NCBI GenBank assembly: GCA_020635905.1
Contig: JACJYV010000004.1
Span: forward strand, 558,001 to 622,000
Direction of reading: 5' to 3'
Origin: Bacteroidia bacterium
Lineage (GTDB): Bacteria > Bacteroidota > Bacteroidia > J057 > JADKCL01
DNA length: 64,000 nt
The notes under the pieces were generated by a model that did not search any database, had not been told where the DNA came from, and saw only the letters and a list, made by a program, of their open reading frames with translations. The stretch's first letter is position 1. Each line of letters opens with the position of its first letter. The translations under genes and the position numbers were made by a program. Below are positions 43,130-52,057 of the stretch, one piece after another.

Positions 43130-44731
43130 TCAGATCGGATCCAGCCCCAATTCCTTCAGGTAGCGGTTGTGCTCTGCGGTGCTTTCTTCGATCTTTTGAT
43201 TGAGGGCGGACAGCCGCTGGTTCACTTCCTTCAGGTCGATCTTTTCCTCCTCTACTGCGGTGCTCACATACCGGGATATATTCAGGTTATAGCCATTCTC
43301 CTCAATCTCCTGCATGGATACCCGGCGGGCATAGCGCTTTTTCTCCTTCCTGTACTGGTAGGTTTCCACGATGTGGTGGATATGGTCTTCGTTGAGGGTA
43401 TTCTGCCTTTTGCCCTTGTCAAATTCCTCCGCGGCATTGATAAACAGTACATCATCGTGCTTTTTGCAGCGCTTGAGCACCAGGATACACACCGGGATGC
43501 CGGTGGAGTAAAAGAGATTGGAGGGCAGCCCGATCACGGTGTCGATGTGGTTGTCTTGTAGCAGCTTGGTGCGGATGCGCTCCTCGGCCCCACCCCGAAA
43601 CAGCACCCCATGGGGCAGAATGATGGCCATGGTGCCTTCCTGACTCAGAAAGTGAAAGCCATGCAGCAAAAAGGCAAAGTCAGCCGCTGATTTGGGCGCC
43701 ATGCCGTAGCCCTTGAAGCGAAAGTCCCCGGCCAGTTCCTCGGTAGGCTCCCAGCGCAGGGAAAAGGGAGGATTGGCCACAATGGCGTCGAATTCAATCT
43801 TTTTGGAGGGGTTCATTTCACTCAGCAGCGGCCACTGATTGAGCAGGGTATCGCCGTGGTAAATTTCAAACTCCGTATCCTTAACCCCGTGCAACAGCAT
43901 ATTCATGCGGGCCAGGTTGTAGGTGGTGATGTTTTTTTCCTGCCCGAATATCTTGCCAATGGTGCCCTGCACATGCTTGCGTACATTGAGCAGCAGAGAC
44001 CCTGAGCCGCAGGCAAAATCCAGCACCTTTTCCAGCTTCTTTTTGAAGCCGGTGGCGGGGTCCTGGCTGTCGAGGGTCACAATCCGGGACAAGATGGTTG
44101 AAATCTGCTGGGGAGTGTAAAACTCGCCTGCTTTTTTGCCCGATCCGGCAGCAAATTCCCCAATCAGGTACTCGTAGGCATCGCCCAGGGCATCCACCTC
44201 GGTGGAGAATTCGGCAATGCCCTCGGCGATCTTCTCAATGATGGTGCACAGGCGTTTGTTGCGCTCAGCATAATTGCGGCCCAGCTTCTCAGAGTTGAGG
44301 TTGATCTCAGAAAACAGCCCCTGAAAAGTACTGTCAAAGGATTCGTTTTCGATATAGCGAAAACCCTCTTCGAGGGTTTGCAGCAATTTGTCGTTGTGGC
44401 TGTGGGCCAGCACATAGATATGACTCCAAAGATGGTCGGGCTGGATCACGTAATGTACCTTGCGGCGCATCTGCTTTTCAAAATCAGGCACATCTGCCTT
44501 GTTTTTCTCATACCATATGGCCAGAGGTACCCGGGGGTCTTTGCCGGCCAGCCTGGGGTAGTCGCTTCCAAGTTCCTTTTGGGCGGCCCCTTCGTAAGTG
44601 GTGGAGAGATAACGCAAGAACAGAAAGGAAAGCATGTAATCCCGGAAATCGTCGGGGTTCATGGCCCCACGTAGCTGGTTGGCAATGTCCCACAGGGTCT
44701 TACCGAGGAGTTGTTGGTCTTTTTGAGTCAT
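43130..44731 (-). CDS. hsdM: Type I restriction-modification system, methyltransferase subunit
   Basis: A 533-aa N6-adenine DNA methyltransferase subunit. N-terminal HsdM_N domain (GKTLWDIANQLRGAMNPDDF, LSFLFLRYLSTTYE), SAM-binding motif I DFACGSGSLLLNV and catalytic motif IV IVANPPFS, then VLFRGGAEERIRTKLLQDNH and a C-terminal coiled coil. It methylates the target site and with HsdS and HsdR forms the type I complex. It is the last gene of the operon and overlaps the AAA gene by 4 nt (44728-44731). Intact. Confidence 0.96.
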   Translation of the reverse strand: MTQKDQQLLGKTLWDIANQLRGAMNPDDFRDYMLSFLFLRYLSTTYEGAAQKELGSDYPRLAGKDPRVPLAIWYEKNKADVPDFEKQMRRKVHYVIQPDHLWSHIYVLAHSHNDKLLQTLEEGFRYIENESFDSTFQGLFSEINLNSEKLGRNYAERNKRLCTIIEKIAEGIAEFSTEVDALGDAYEYLIGEFAAGSGKKAGEFYTPQQISTILSRIVTLDSQDPATGFKKKLEKVLDFACGSGSLLLNVRKHVQGTIGKIFGQEKNITTYNLARMNMLLHGVKDTEFEIYHGDTLLNQWPLLSEMNPSKKIEFDAIVANPPFSLRWEPTEELAGDFRFKGYGMAPKSAADFAFLLHGFHFLSQEGTMAIILPHGVLFRGGAEERIRTKLLQDNHIDTVIGLPSNLFYSTGIPVCILVLKRCKKHDDVLFINAAEEFDKGKRQNTLNEDHIHHIVETYQYRKEKKRYARRVSMQEIEENGYNLNISRYVSTAVEEEKIDLKEVNQRLSALNQKIEESTAEHNRYLKELGLDPI

Positions 44732-45834
44732 TGTGCGGTTTGGGGTTGATCGGCGAAAATTTGGGGGAACCTGAATTCATATTTGCCCAGAAAGGCATAC
44801 AGGATGTTGCGAAACAGGTCTTTATTGTCATCATTCATCTCCACCGGCTGATAGATGGAATAGCGTCCATGGCTGAGCAGGTTGAGGGCTCTGGAAAAAA
44901 GCACCTCATCTTCCACCCCCTGGAGGCAGGCAGAAAAGTCGTCAAAGCCAAAATAGGCAGAGGTTTTTTCCAGGATACTGCGCAGTACGTTGAAATGATA
45001 GGTCTTGATGTTGCCTGAATCTGCGGCCGCCTTCATTTCACTCACCAGAGCCACATGGTGGAAAAAGGGCGTGTCTTCGGTGGATTGCAGCAGGTATTTA
45101 TCATCTTTCTTATGCAGGAAGTAACTGGCTCTCCCCTGTTGCCTCAGTTCGTTATACATTACATTATAAAACAGAGCGTGGTGGGTGGAAATCACCACTT
45201 TCACCTTGCCCGGATTCTTTTTGATCAGTTTGGCCAGGTCGCTAGCCACCCCGATGGCGTTATTGTCGTCGAGGGAGGAAATGGGATCGTCTATGTAGAT
45301 ATTTTTCACCCAGTTGTAGGGGCCGGTGCCCTCCTCGTCGTCGATGGCCAGTTGGGCGATGGCCATAAAAAGACACCATTTGAAGATATTCTCCTCTCCC
45401 CGCGAAACTTTGATGTTATCCCGGGTTCCTTTGTAGAAAACTACTTTCCAAACCTCACCCGTGGCATCAATCCTGAAATTGAAATCAGCATAGCGTTCCA
45501 GGAAGGCAAATATTCTGTCTTCCAAAGCCAGGCCGGGAATACCTGCCGTAAACTGAGACTGGTGGTTGATAATCAAAAACCGATCTCTGTCTGCTTCCAG
45601 GTCGTTATTCCAGTGAAACAAGTCCTCGGTAAAGGCATTGAAATAGAGGGTATCCGTGACCGGGTCCCTGCGCCGTTTTTTGCTGCGGTCCTTGAACTCC
45701 ATGGACAAGCGGGTTTTGCCCGTGCCATTATGGGCAAACAGCAAAATGTAATCGCGACTGTTGAGGTCGTCACGCAGGCGGGTGGCCACTTTGGCCAGGC
45801 TGGGGTACCGGTAGATGGTGGGTTGATTGCTCAT
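44728..45834 (-). CDS. AAA ATPase inserted in the hsd operon (PrrC/RloC-like AAA_13 type)
   Basis: A 368-aa ATPase with Walker A HNGTGKTRLSMEF at about 34-46, an ABC-like region SRGEENIFKWCLFMAIAQ where the signature motif should be, Walker B NIYIDDPISSLDDNN and H-loop STHHALF. The C-terminal part (YHFNVLRSILEKTSAYFGF, ALNLLSHGRYS) resembles the region after the ATPase in AAA_13 proteins, the family including the anticodon nuclease PrrC and RloC. It lacks the long coiled coil of RloC and I cannot place a nuclease motif with certainty. It is 3 nt after hsdS and overlaps hsdM by 4 nt, so it is an integral operon gene and may add a backup response to the R-M system. Confidence 0.8.
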   Translation of the reverse strand: MSNQPTIYRYPSLAKVATRLRDDLNSRDYILLFAHNGTGKTRLSMEFKDRSKKRRRDPVTDTLYFNAFTEDLFHWNNDLEADRDRFLIINHQSQFTAGIPGLALEDRIFAFLERYADFNFRIDATGEVWKVVFYKGTRDNIKVSRGEENIFKWCLFMAIAQLAIDDEEGTGPYNWVKNIYIDDPISSLDDNNAIGVASDLAKLIKKNPGKVKVVISTHHALFYNVMYNELRQQGRASYFLHKKDDKYLLQSTEDTPFFHHVALVSEMKAAADSGNIKTYHFNVLRSILEKTSAYFGFDDFSACLQGVEDEVLFSRALNLLSHGRYSIYQPVEMNDDNKDLFRNILYAFLGKYEFRFPQIFADQPQTAQ

Positions 45835-45837
45835 TTT

Positions 45838-47037
45838 TTAGTTCGTGGCCGAGGGAAAGAGGCCCTGCAGCAGGCCCTTTTTATGTAGTTCCAGTTGTTT
45901 GATCTTTTCTTCCAGGGCAGAGATAGAATCATCTAAGGCAGAAAGACAGGAGGCGATTTTTTGTTGCTCTTGAATAGTAGAAGGACAAAAAATATCAACC
46001 TTTTCAAGAAGATTTACTGACAGACCGGGCTGAGCCTGCCCTGTTGAATACTTGTTTAGATTTAAATAAATCAGGGCCCAATAAAGCCACTTTGTTTCTA
46101 TAAAACTACTTGGTTTTACTACCAATGCATGCTCCGTAGCATAAAATTTTCCCTCTGCAAGGGTAATATTACCGCATAATGCTCCCTGGCGGCCAATTAG
46201 GGAAAACAAGCCTTCATGATTATGTGATTTGACAAATCCACGCAATCCATTTCCCCCATAACAAGGAAATAAATTGCTTGAAAATTCCTGAAAAATATCA
46301 GAGGCACTAATAAACTTGCCTGCTTGCATTTCACAAACCTCCCCCAACTTCTTCTCCACCCACTCCCCATCCCGGGCAAACTCAGGAAAGCGAAATTGGG
46401 GCACCCTCTCCCCTTTTTGGGGGAAAAGCTTTTGCATCAGGCCCTTTTTGTGGTCGTGCAGGGCTTGCAGGCGGTTGCGCTGGGCCGCGAGCAGGTCATC
46501 CAGGGTGGAAAGGCAGGAGGCGATTTTTTGTTGTTCGAGTAGATTGGGATAAGCAACATTAATTCTGGAAAAATTCTCATAAAACAGGTAGTTTCTGATG
46601 CCTCCTTCCAGGTTGTCCTTAACTCGCTTATTAAATTGAAAGGTATTGAAAAAATAAAGTAGAAAATAATCATCCAACTCGTTATCAGTAATAAAGCAAA
46701 CGTAAAGTGAGCTTATCAGGATGTTGTTTAACTCCCCACTGTAACCTAAGGATCCAACATCAATCCTTGCTGGATTGTAGGCAAAAGTGTTTTTATTGAT
46801 TACTTTGTACAAAGATGTATCATACCCCCTAATTTTGCTATCCACTCCCTCAAATTGCTGGCCCTGTGGAATAAAACCTTCTCTATTATTAATCGAATAG
46901 ATAGGAAAATCCTTCTTCTTTTTGTTTCTCTTCGAAACAACACTCGTAATTTCCCCTAGCTTCTTCTCCTCCCACTCCCCATCCTGTTCAAACTCAGGAA
47001 ACCTCAGTTCAGGCACCCGTTTGTGTTGCTTATTCAT
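45838..47037 (-). CDS. hsdS: Type I restriction-modification system, specificity subunit
   Basis: A 399-aa DNA-recognition subunit with the usual two-fold layout. Each half starts with a conserved phrase (VPELRFPEFEQDGEWEEKKL; VPQFRFPEFARDGEWVEKKL), has a variable target-recognition domain and ends in a conserved helix (LEQQKIASCLSTLDDLLAAQ; QEQQKIASCLSALDDSISAL). The two recognition domains are AT-rich compared with the conserved blocks, as expected for exchangeable domains. It overlaps hsdR by 8 nt. The recognition sequence cannot be predicted. Confidence 0.95.
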   Translation of the reverse strand: MNKQHKRVPELRFPEFEQDGEWEEKKLGEITSVVSKRNKKKKDFPIYSINNREGFIPQGQQFEGVDSKIRGYDTSLYKVINKNTFAYNPARIDVGSLGYSGELNNILISSLYVCFITDNELDDYFLLYFFNTFQFNKRVKDNLEGGIRNYLFYENFSRINVAYPNLLEQQKIASCLSTLDDLLAAQRNRLQALHDHKKGLMQKLFPQKGERVPQFRFPEFARDGEWVEKKLGEVCEMQAGKFISASDIFQEFSSNLFPCYGGNGLRGFVKSHNHEGLFSLIGRQGALCGNITLAEGKFYATEHALVVKPSSFIETKWLYWALIYLNLNKYSTGQAQPGLSVNLLEKVDIFCPSTIQEQQKIASCLSALDDSISALEEKIKQLELHKKGLLQGLFPSATN

Positions 47038-49987
47038 ACGCGTTCAGTCCTGAGATTTCGGCTCCGGCGGCCAGTTTTTGTAAATGAGGTACCAGATCGT
47101 CCATGAGTGACAGTTCTTTGAGCCGGCGGTCTTTCCAGCCCAGCTCGAGGGGGGCCAGCAGGTCGGTTAGTTTTTCCCCATCGAATATTTTGCGCTCCAT
47201 GATGCCATTCACAAAGGCCTGCAGGTCGGCCAGGGGCAGGCCGTGGGTCTGGGCGAGGTTGCGCATGAAGCGTTCCTGCTTTTCGCGCCGGAAGGTCTCA
47301 AAGCCCTTTTTCAATTCTTCCACCTGGTGGCTCACGCCCCACTCCAGGCTGTCGATGTACTCACTCAGGTCTTCCTCCTCATCCATGAGGTTGGAGTTGG
47401 CCTTGAGCAGGGTTTTTACCTGCTCGCGGGTCATGCGCTGGCTGGAAGGTTTACCCTCAGAATTGGCCGCGATCAGGCCCATGATGTAGTCGTAGTCGAT
47501 CAGGGCCGAGGCAAAAAGCACATATTCAAAATCCAGTTCCTGGATTTCGGGAGGGGCATCGTCGCCTTCCTTTTGCTGGATGGCCTGCAGTTGTTTGGCC
47601 GTTTCGAGGTAGGAGCTCCTGAACTCCAGGAAGGTATCCTCAGGCATGATGTCTTCAATGGCCTCGTGTTGCTCCTCTTCCAGATCCGTGTATTGATCCA
47701 GTTGGGTTTTGAGGCGCTGCACTTCCTTGAACTTCTTCACAAACTCGATGCGTGAGGTGTCGCCCTTGATATTATAGACCGCCCCTGCGTCATGGACCAG
47801 GTTTTGCTCATCCATGAAGTAGCCCAGGTTTTTGACCGCTTCGCGAAAGTCAGTGATGACTTTGCTGGCCGGGGGCACTTCCCAGATTTCGACCGGCCTT
47901 TCCGTGTTTTCGCCCGAGAAGAGGGTGATGGCTTTATTTACGGCTGCCTGCTGGGAACGATAGTCGAGAATGTTACCAAAAGGCTTGGAATCGTTGAGCA
48001 CCCGGTTGGTGCGCGAAAATGCCTGGATCAGCCCATGGGCCTTCAGGTTTTTGTCCACGTAGAGGGTATTGAGGTATTGGGAGTCAAAGCCCGTCAGCAG
48101 CATATCCACCACGATGGTGAGGTCGATCTTTTCCCTGCGGGCAAGGTTGTATTTCTGGTCCTTGATCCGCTTTTGTATATCCTGATAGTAGCTGTCAAAC
48201 TCACTCAGGCTGTGGTTGTGGCCATACCTGCGGTTGTAGTCGGCCATGATCTCTTTGAGGGCCCGCTTTTTTTCCTCCGGGTTTTCGCGGTTGTCTTCCC
48301 GCTCCTGGTCCAGATCTTCCTGTATCTGCTGGATATCTTTATTGCCTTCCGCCGGGGGCGAGAATACGCAGGCGATGTTGAGGGGGGTAAAACCGGCATC
48401 CATGACCATCTTTTGTTCCTGGATTTCCTTGAAAAGCCGGTAGTAATCTATGGCGTCGTTGATGGACTGGGTGGCAAATATGGCGTTGAATTTGCGCCCG
48501 TTGGTGGCAGCCTGGTGCTTGCTCAGAATGGCCTCCACCACTTTTTGTTTGGCCACGGGCTCCCCCGGTTGAGGCACATAGCTGCCCTTACCCTTGTAGT
48601 AGTCGATGTGGAAGCGCAAGACATTGCGGTCCTCTATGGCGTGGGTGATGGTGTATTCGTGCAGTTGCTCCTGGAAGATGGATTTGGTGGTTTTCCAGGC
48701 ACCGGTTTCGCCTTCCCGAACTTTGTCACTGGCATTTTCTTCAAATATGGGGGTGCCGGTGAAGCCAAACAGCTGGGCTTTGGGGAAAAATTCTTTGATG
48801 GCTTTGTGGTTGTCGCCAAACTGGGAGCGGTGGCACTCGTCGAAGATAAAGACCACCCGCTTGCCGGCCAGGTCTTTGAGCCTTGCTTTGTAGTTTTTGG
48901 CGTTGCTGCCATCCAGGGCCAGACCCAGTTTCTGAATGGTGGTCACGATCACTTTGTCGGTTTTGGAAGTGGAGAGCAGTCGCCGCACCAGGGTTTCGGT
49001 ATTGGTGTTGTCTTCCACGCTGCCTTCCTGAAACTTGTTGAACTCCATGCGGGTCTGACGGTCGAGATCTTTGCGGTCCACCACAAAAAGGCATTTTTCG
49101 ATCTCGGCCATGTCGCGGATCAGGGTGGAAGCCTTGAAGGAAGTGAGGGTCTTGCCGCTGCCCGTGGTATGCCATATATAGCCGTTGCCGCGATTTTGCT
49201 CTATACACTGCATGATGGCCTTCACCGCATAGATCTGGTAGGGGCGCATGATCAGGATTTTCTTTTCGACCTGCACCAGCACCATGTATTTGCTGATCAT
49301 CTCACCCAGGGTGCATTTGCCCAGAAACTTATCGGTAAATTCTTCCAGCCTCCTGATCTTTTCATTCTTTTCGTCGGCCAGTTGGTAAACGGGCAGAAAT
49401 TGCTCATTGGCATTGAAGGCAAAATGCTCGCTGTTGTTATTGGCAAAATACCGGGTATCTGAGCGGTTGCTCACGATAAACAGCTGCATGAAGCAAAGCA
49501 GGGAGTTGCCATAGCCATTGCCGGGCTCGCTTTTGTAATCCACGATTTGCTGCATGGCCTTGCGGGGCGAAAATTGCAGGTTCTTGAGCTCGATCTGCAC
49601 CACAGGCAGGCCATTGATGAGCAGGATCACGTCGTAGCGCTGGTGGCTGCTGGCGGTATTGATGCGCAACTGGTGGATCACTTCAAAATCGTTCTTGCAC
49701 CAGTCCTTCACATTCATGAGGGTGTAATACAGGGGCGTACCATCGTCGCGGGTCAGGTCGGCGGTTTCGCGCAGCTTTCGGGAAGTATCAAACACGTCGG
49801 ATTTGATCAGGTGCTCCTTCAGCCTCACCCATTCGATATCACTGAGGGTTACCCGGTGCCGGGCATTGAATTTGGCTCTGAAATTGTCTTCCAGCGACCG
49901 CAGGTCGCGGATGTCCGGGCGGTAGGTGTACTTGAGTTCCTGAAGGTGCCTGATGAGGCTGTCTTCTATTTGTTGCTCTTTCGTCAT
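47030..49987 (-). CDS. hsdR: Type I restriction-modification system, restriction subunit
   Basis: A 985-aa motor/endonuclease subunit. The N-terminal nuclease domain has the PD-(D/E)xK-type core DVILLINGLPVVQIELKN. Helicase domains carry Walker A HTTGSGKTLTSF and Walker B DECHRSQFG, with FGFTGTPI and later DMLLTGFDSQYLNTLYVD and QAFSRTNRV motifs. The C-terminal part is helical and contacts HsdM. It translocates and cuts unmodified DNA. It is the first gene of the operon hsdR-hsdS-AAA-hsdM; the promoter should lie just right of 49987. All motifs are intact. Confidence 0.96.
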   Translation of the reverse strand: MTKEQQIEDSLIRHLQELKYTYRPDIRDLRSLEDNFRAKFNARHRVTLSDIEWVRLKEHLIKSDVFDTSRKLRETADLTRDDGTPLYYTLMNVKDWCKNDFEVIHQLRINTASSHQRYDVILLINGLPVVQIELKNLQFSPRKAMQQIVDYKSEPGNGYGNSLLCFMQLFIVSNRSDTRYFANNNSEHFAFNANEQFLPVYQLADEKNEKIRRLEEFTDKFLGKCTLGEMISKYMVLVQVEKKILIMRPYQIYAVKAIMQCIEQNRGNGYIWHTTGSGKTLTSFKASTLIRDMAEIEKCLFVVDRKDLDRQTRMEFNKFQEGSVEDNTNTETLVRRLLSTSKTDKVIVTTIQKLGLALDGSNAKNYKARLKDLAGKRVVFIFDECHRSQFGDNHKAIKEFFPKAQLFGFTGTPIFEENASDKVREGETGAWKTTKSIFQEQLHEYTITHAIEDRNVLRFHIDYYKGKGSYVPQPGEPVAKQKVVEAILSKHQAATNGRKFNAIFATQSINDAIDYYRLFKEIQEQKMVMDAGFTPLNIACVFSPPAEGNKDIQQIQEDLDQEREDNRENPEEKKRALKEIMADYNRRYGHNHSLSEFDSYYQDIQKRIKDQKYNLARREKIDLTIVVDMLLTGFDSQYLNTLYVDKNLKAHGLIQAFSRTNRVLNDSKPFGNILDYRSQQAAVNKAITLFSGENTERPVEIWEVPPASKVITDFREAVKNLGYFMDEQNLVHDAGAVYNIKGDTSRIEFVKKFKEVQRLKTQLDQYTDLEEEQHEAIEDIMPEDTFLEFRSSYLETAKQLQAIQQKEGDDAPPEIQELDFEYVLFASALIDYDYIMGLIAANSEGKPSSQRMTREQVKTLLKANSNLMDEEEDLSEYIDSLEWGVSHQVEELKKGFETFRREKQERFMRNLAQTHGLPLADLQAFVNGIMERKIFDGEKLTDLLAPLELGWKDRRLKELSLMDDLVPHLQKLAAGAEISGLNAYE

Positions 49988-50133
49988 TTTGTTTCAATCG
50001 TCCTCAAATTATGGACTTTTGGCGAGCGATCAAATATATCCGGGATTGGGGATAGAAATTAGTTTCCAGATGGGGATGTTGGCAACTTTTCGCCCCTCAC
50101 TCAGGGTGTCCTTAATTTTTACCAACAGGCCAT

Positions 50134-50649
50134 TCAGTTAAATTCAATAAACTTCTTCCTGACAAAGATACAAGAATGAAAGTCGCCAAAGGTCAAACTA
50201 AAAGTCTGGTCTATTATACCATAAGGGGAGCCTGCGCTAAATTCTCTCATTCTTAATTCTTCTATACCCTCTGTTAACAGAACACCATCAATTCTAAGGC
50301 GATTGGCTTTGGAAGTAAAGAAAACGATTTCATTACATGAATCTGAGTTGACAAAAATATCTAAAGGATCATTTGGACCACCTATGCACACTTTCTCATA
50401 CTCATAGTAAACACGATGAGGTTTGAAAGAGCTGGATCCACAGTTAAGTTTTGATATTTCATCCCGGACCTGCTCTAATTGGGTCAGCGCACTATCATAT
50501 TGGGTTTCATAATTGGTTAGTAATTCATTTATGGTTTCAAGTCTGACCAGCTGCTTTTGGTTAAGCTCCACCATTTCTTTCAGGCTCCGGCAGGAAAAAA
50601 GCAAGAGCATTGGAAGTAGGTAAAAGAGGGTTTTTGTGTGATTATTCAT
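50134..50649 (-). CDS. Lipoprotein with coiled-coil segment
   Basis: A 171-aa predicted lipoprotein: MNNHTKTLFYLLPMLLLFSC with lipobox LFSC (ATG at 50649 chosen). The mature N-terminus is a coiled coil (KEMVELNQKQLVRLETINEL ... QYDSALTQLEQVRDEI), followed by a beta domain with a Cys pair (EKVCIGG, NSDSCNEIVFF). No family recognised. It is a single minus-strand gene upstream of the hsd operon, separated by ~150 bp. AT-rich relative to hsdR. Confidence 0.65.
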   Translation of the reverse strand: MNNHTKTLFYLLPMLLLFSCRSLKEMVELNQKQLVRLETINELLTNYETQYDSALTQLEQVRDEISKLNCGSSSFKPHRVYYEYEKVCIGGPNDPLDIFVNSDSCNEIVFFTSKANRLRIDGVLLTEGIEELRMREFSAGSPYGIIDQTFSLTFGDFHSCIFVRKKFIEFN

Positions 50650-50959
50650 GGGCAAATGCGGTCAAAACCGGGGGATCAGTTTTTTCCCTGGCCAATTTAA
50701 CCAACTGTAAAATGAAATATAATGATAACGATCATCGATGATGATTTAGAATTTTATATGATAATAATGATATTGAGACCTTTGGATGCGGGTTGAGCTA
50801 TTTTGCATTTCCCCACAGCCAACTGCAATCACTTTGTTTTCAGAATCTGCAACTTAAGCGCCGAAAACCCCTGGCCCCTTGCAAATCCCCCCCCCAATTC
50901 GTTCTACCTTTACCCACCTGCATTGCAAACCGGGAAAAATCAGTTATTTAATATTTCAG
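50650..50959. other. Region left of the CRISPR array (possible leader)
   Basis: AT-rich from about 50690 to 50790 (with GATAACGATCATCGATGATG), then a C-run at 50887 and AGTTATTTAATATTTCAG just before the first repeat. The last ~100 bp would be the leader and promoter of the array if it is transcribed rightwards. No gene is visible and no anti-repeat (tracr) match is obvious; type V-A needs none. Confidence 0.45.
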
Positions 50960-51432
50960 AAACAGAACTCCCTGGTAATTTCTACTATTGTAGATGCAAA
51001 GCCTTTCACCTGCATAAGCCACGCCGAAGCCTCCCTGGTAATTTCTACTATCGTAGATCATAAGAATGTTGTGGTTTTTCCATTTGCCGAAGCCTCCCTA
51101 TTAATTTCTACTATCGTAGATTTAGATCCGCCTTATCCAATGGAAACCAGCCGAAGCCTCCTTATTAATTTCTACTATCGTAGATTTGACGGCAGGAACC
51201 TTGAAGTGGATCGCCGAAGCCTCCTTATTAATTTCTACTATCGTAGATCAATCGCCACGCCGGGAAATCTTTATGGCCGAAGCCTCCTTATTATTTTCTA
51301 CTATCGTAGATGTGCGGTATCACAGACTGTGCCTTACTGCCGAAGCCTCCCTATTAATTTCTACTATCGTAGATGGAATACCATCGGTGGCATGAACTCA
51401 GGGCAGAAGCCTCCTTATTAATTTTTACTATC
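50960..51432 (+). CRISPR. CRISPR array with type V-A (Cas12a-like) repeats, 8 repeats and 7 spacers
   Basis: Repeats are 36 bp, at 50960-50995, 51023-51058, 51086-51121, 51150-51185, 51213-51248, 51276-51311, 51339-51374 and 51403-51432 (truncated). Spacers are 27-28 bp. The 3' half AATTTCTACTATCGTAGAT is the Cas12a crRNA handle, with stem TCTAC/GTAGA and a 4-nt loop; the 5' half GCCGAAGCCTCC(C/T)TATT is GC-rich and unusual for Cas12a arrays. The stem is kept in repeats 1-7 (the loop is TATT in repeat 1 and TATC in the others), and repeat 8 loses the second stem arm. Degeneracy at the right end and handle polarity indicate transcription on the plus strand. No cas gene is seen anywhere in the window. 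Confidence 0.95.
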
Positions 51433-51546
51433 TCAGCGCCCAGACCACCACAAGAATATAAATTGCCATCCCATTTTGTTAAATCCCTGCCTGTTTCCTA
51501 ACTTTAATCCACAACTTCAGGTATTCTTGTAAAAAAACAACAACTC

Positions 51547-52047
51547 ATGGACAAAAGATCCGCCCGGGCGCAGGCCCTGTTTGAGAAATCAGACCGCAGG
51601 CTCAAAAAAGAATTCGAAAAGACTGCCCGGCAAAATTCCCTTGCCATTTGCATTGAGGATTTGTTTTGTGGCTCGTTTCCGGATGGAAACATTGCCATGA
51701 CAGGCATAGCCCTGCCCGATGGAGTGCCCGCAAATGGCAAAACCAGGACATTATTTGCCTATCTCAATCTACCCGGCAGTAAGTTTCCTCCCGGTTACTA
51801 TCTGATCGAATTTTTGACCAAAGGGGGACAGGTTCAGCCAGAGGCTCAGCTTCTGGACCTGAAAGGCAATATGGTCACCACCTTGCAGTACCAGGCAGAT
51901 GGGAAAGCTGGGGGCGGCACGGAAAAGGAAGTGAAAATCGATTCCATTGATGTTCACTACCAGCCCAATGGCAACAAAGTGATTTTTGTGGATGGCCGCG
52001 TCAGAGTGGATGACGAATGGGTCCATTTTTTCCTTTACCTTAAGTAA
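51547..52047 (+). CDS. Hypothetical protein, paralogue A beside the CRISPR array
   Basis: A 166-aa soluble protein without signal peptide. Helical N-terminus (RARAQALFEKSDRRLKKEFE), then strands FAYLNLPGSKFPPGYYLIEF and a C-terminal IDSIDVHYQPNGNKVIFVDG with DDEWVHFFLYL. The next gene encodes a clear paralogue (FKPGFYLVQL; IESIHRIDDNHLQVDGKVKL; GDKWRHYDLILL), so the pair arose by duplication. No nuclease or known domain is visible. It starts 115 bp beyond the last CRISPR repeat on the same strand; whether this is functional or accidental cannot be told. Confidence 0.7.
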   Translation: MDKRSARAQALFEKSDRRLKKEFEKTARQNSLAICIEDLFCGSFPDGNIAMTGIALPDGVPANGKTRTLFAYLNLPGSKFPPGYYLIEFLTKGGQVQPEAQLLDLKGNMVTTLQYQADGKAGGGTEKEVKIDSIDVHYQPNGNKVIFVDGRVRVDDEWVHFFLYLK

Positions 52048-52057
52048 TCCTCATTCC

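Noticed and set aside
47792..49462. A 556-codon plus-strand frame opposite hsdR
   Set aside because: hsdR is unmistakable on the minus strand with all motifs; the opposite frame is a shadow.
50650..50960. Search for a tracrRNA or a small Cas gene left of the array
   Set aside because: No anti-repeat or coding frame of meaningful length is visible; a type V-A array would not need a tracrRNA.
50879..51421. An open frame of 180 codons across the CRISPR array
   Set aside because: Repeat plus 27-bp spacer is 63 bp, a multiple of three, so the same codons recur (SLLINFYYRR). It is an artefact of array periodicity.
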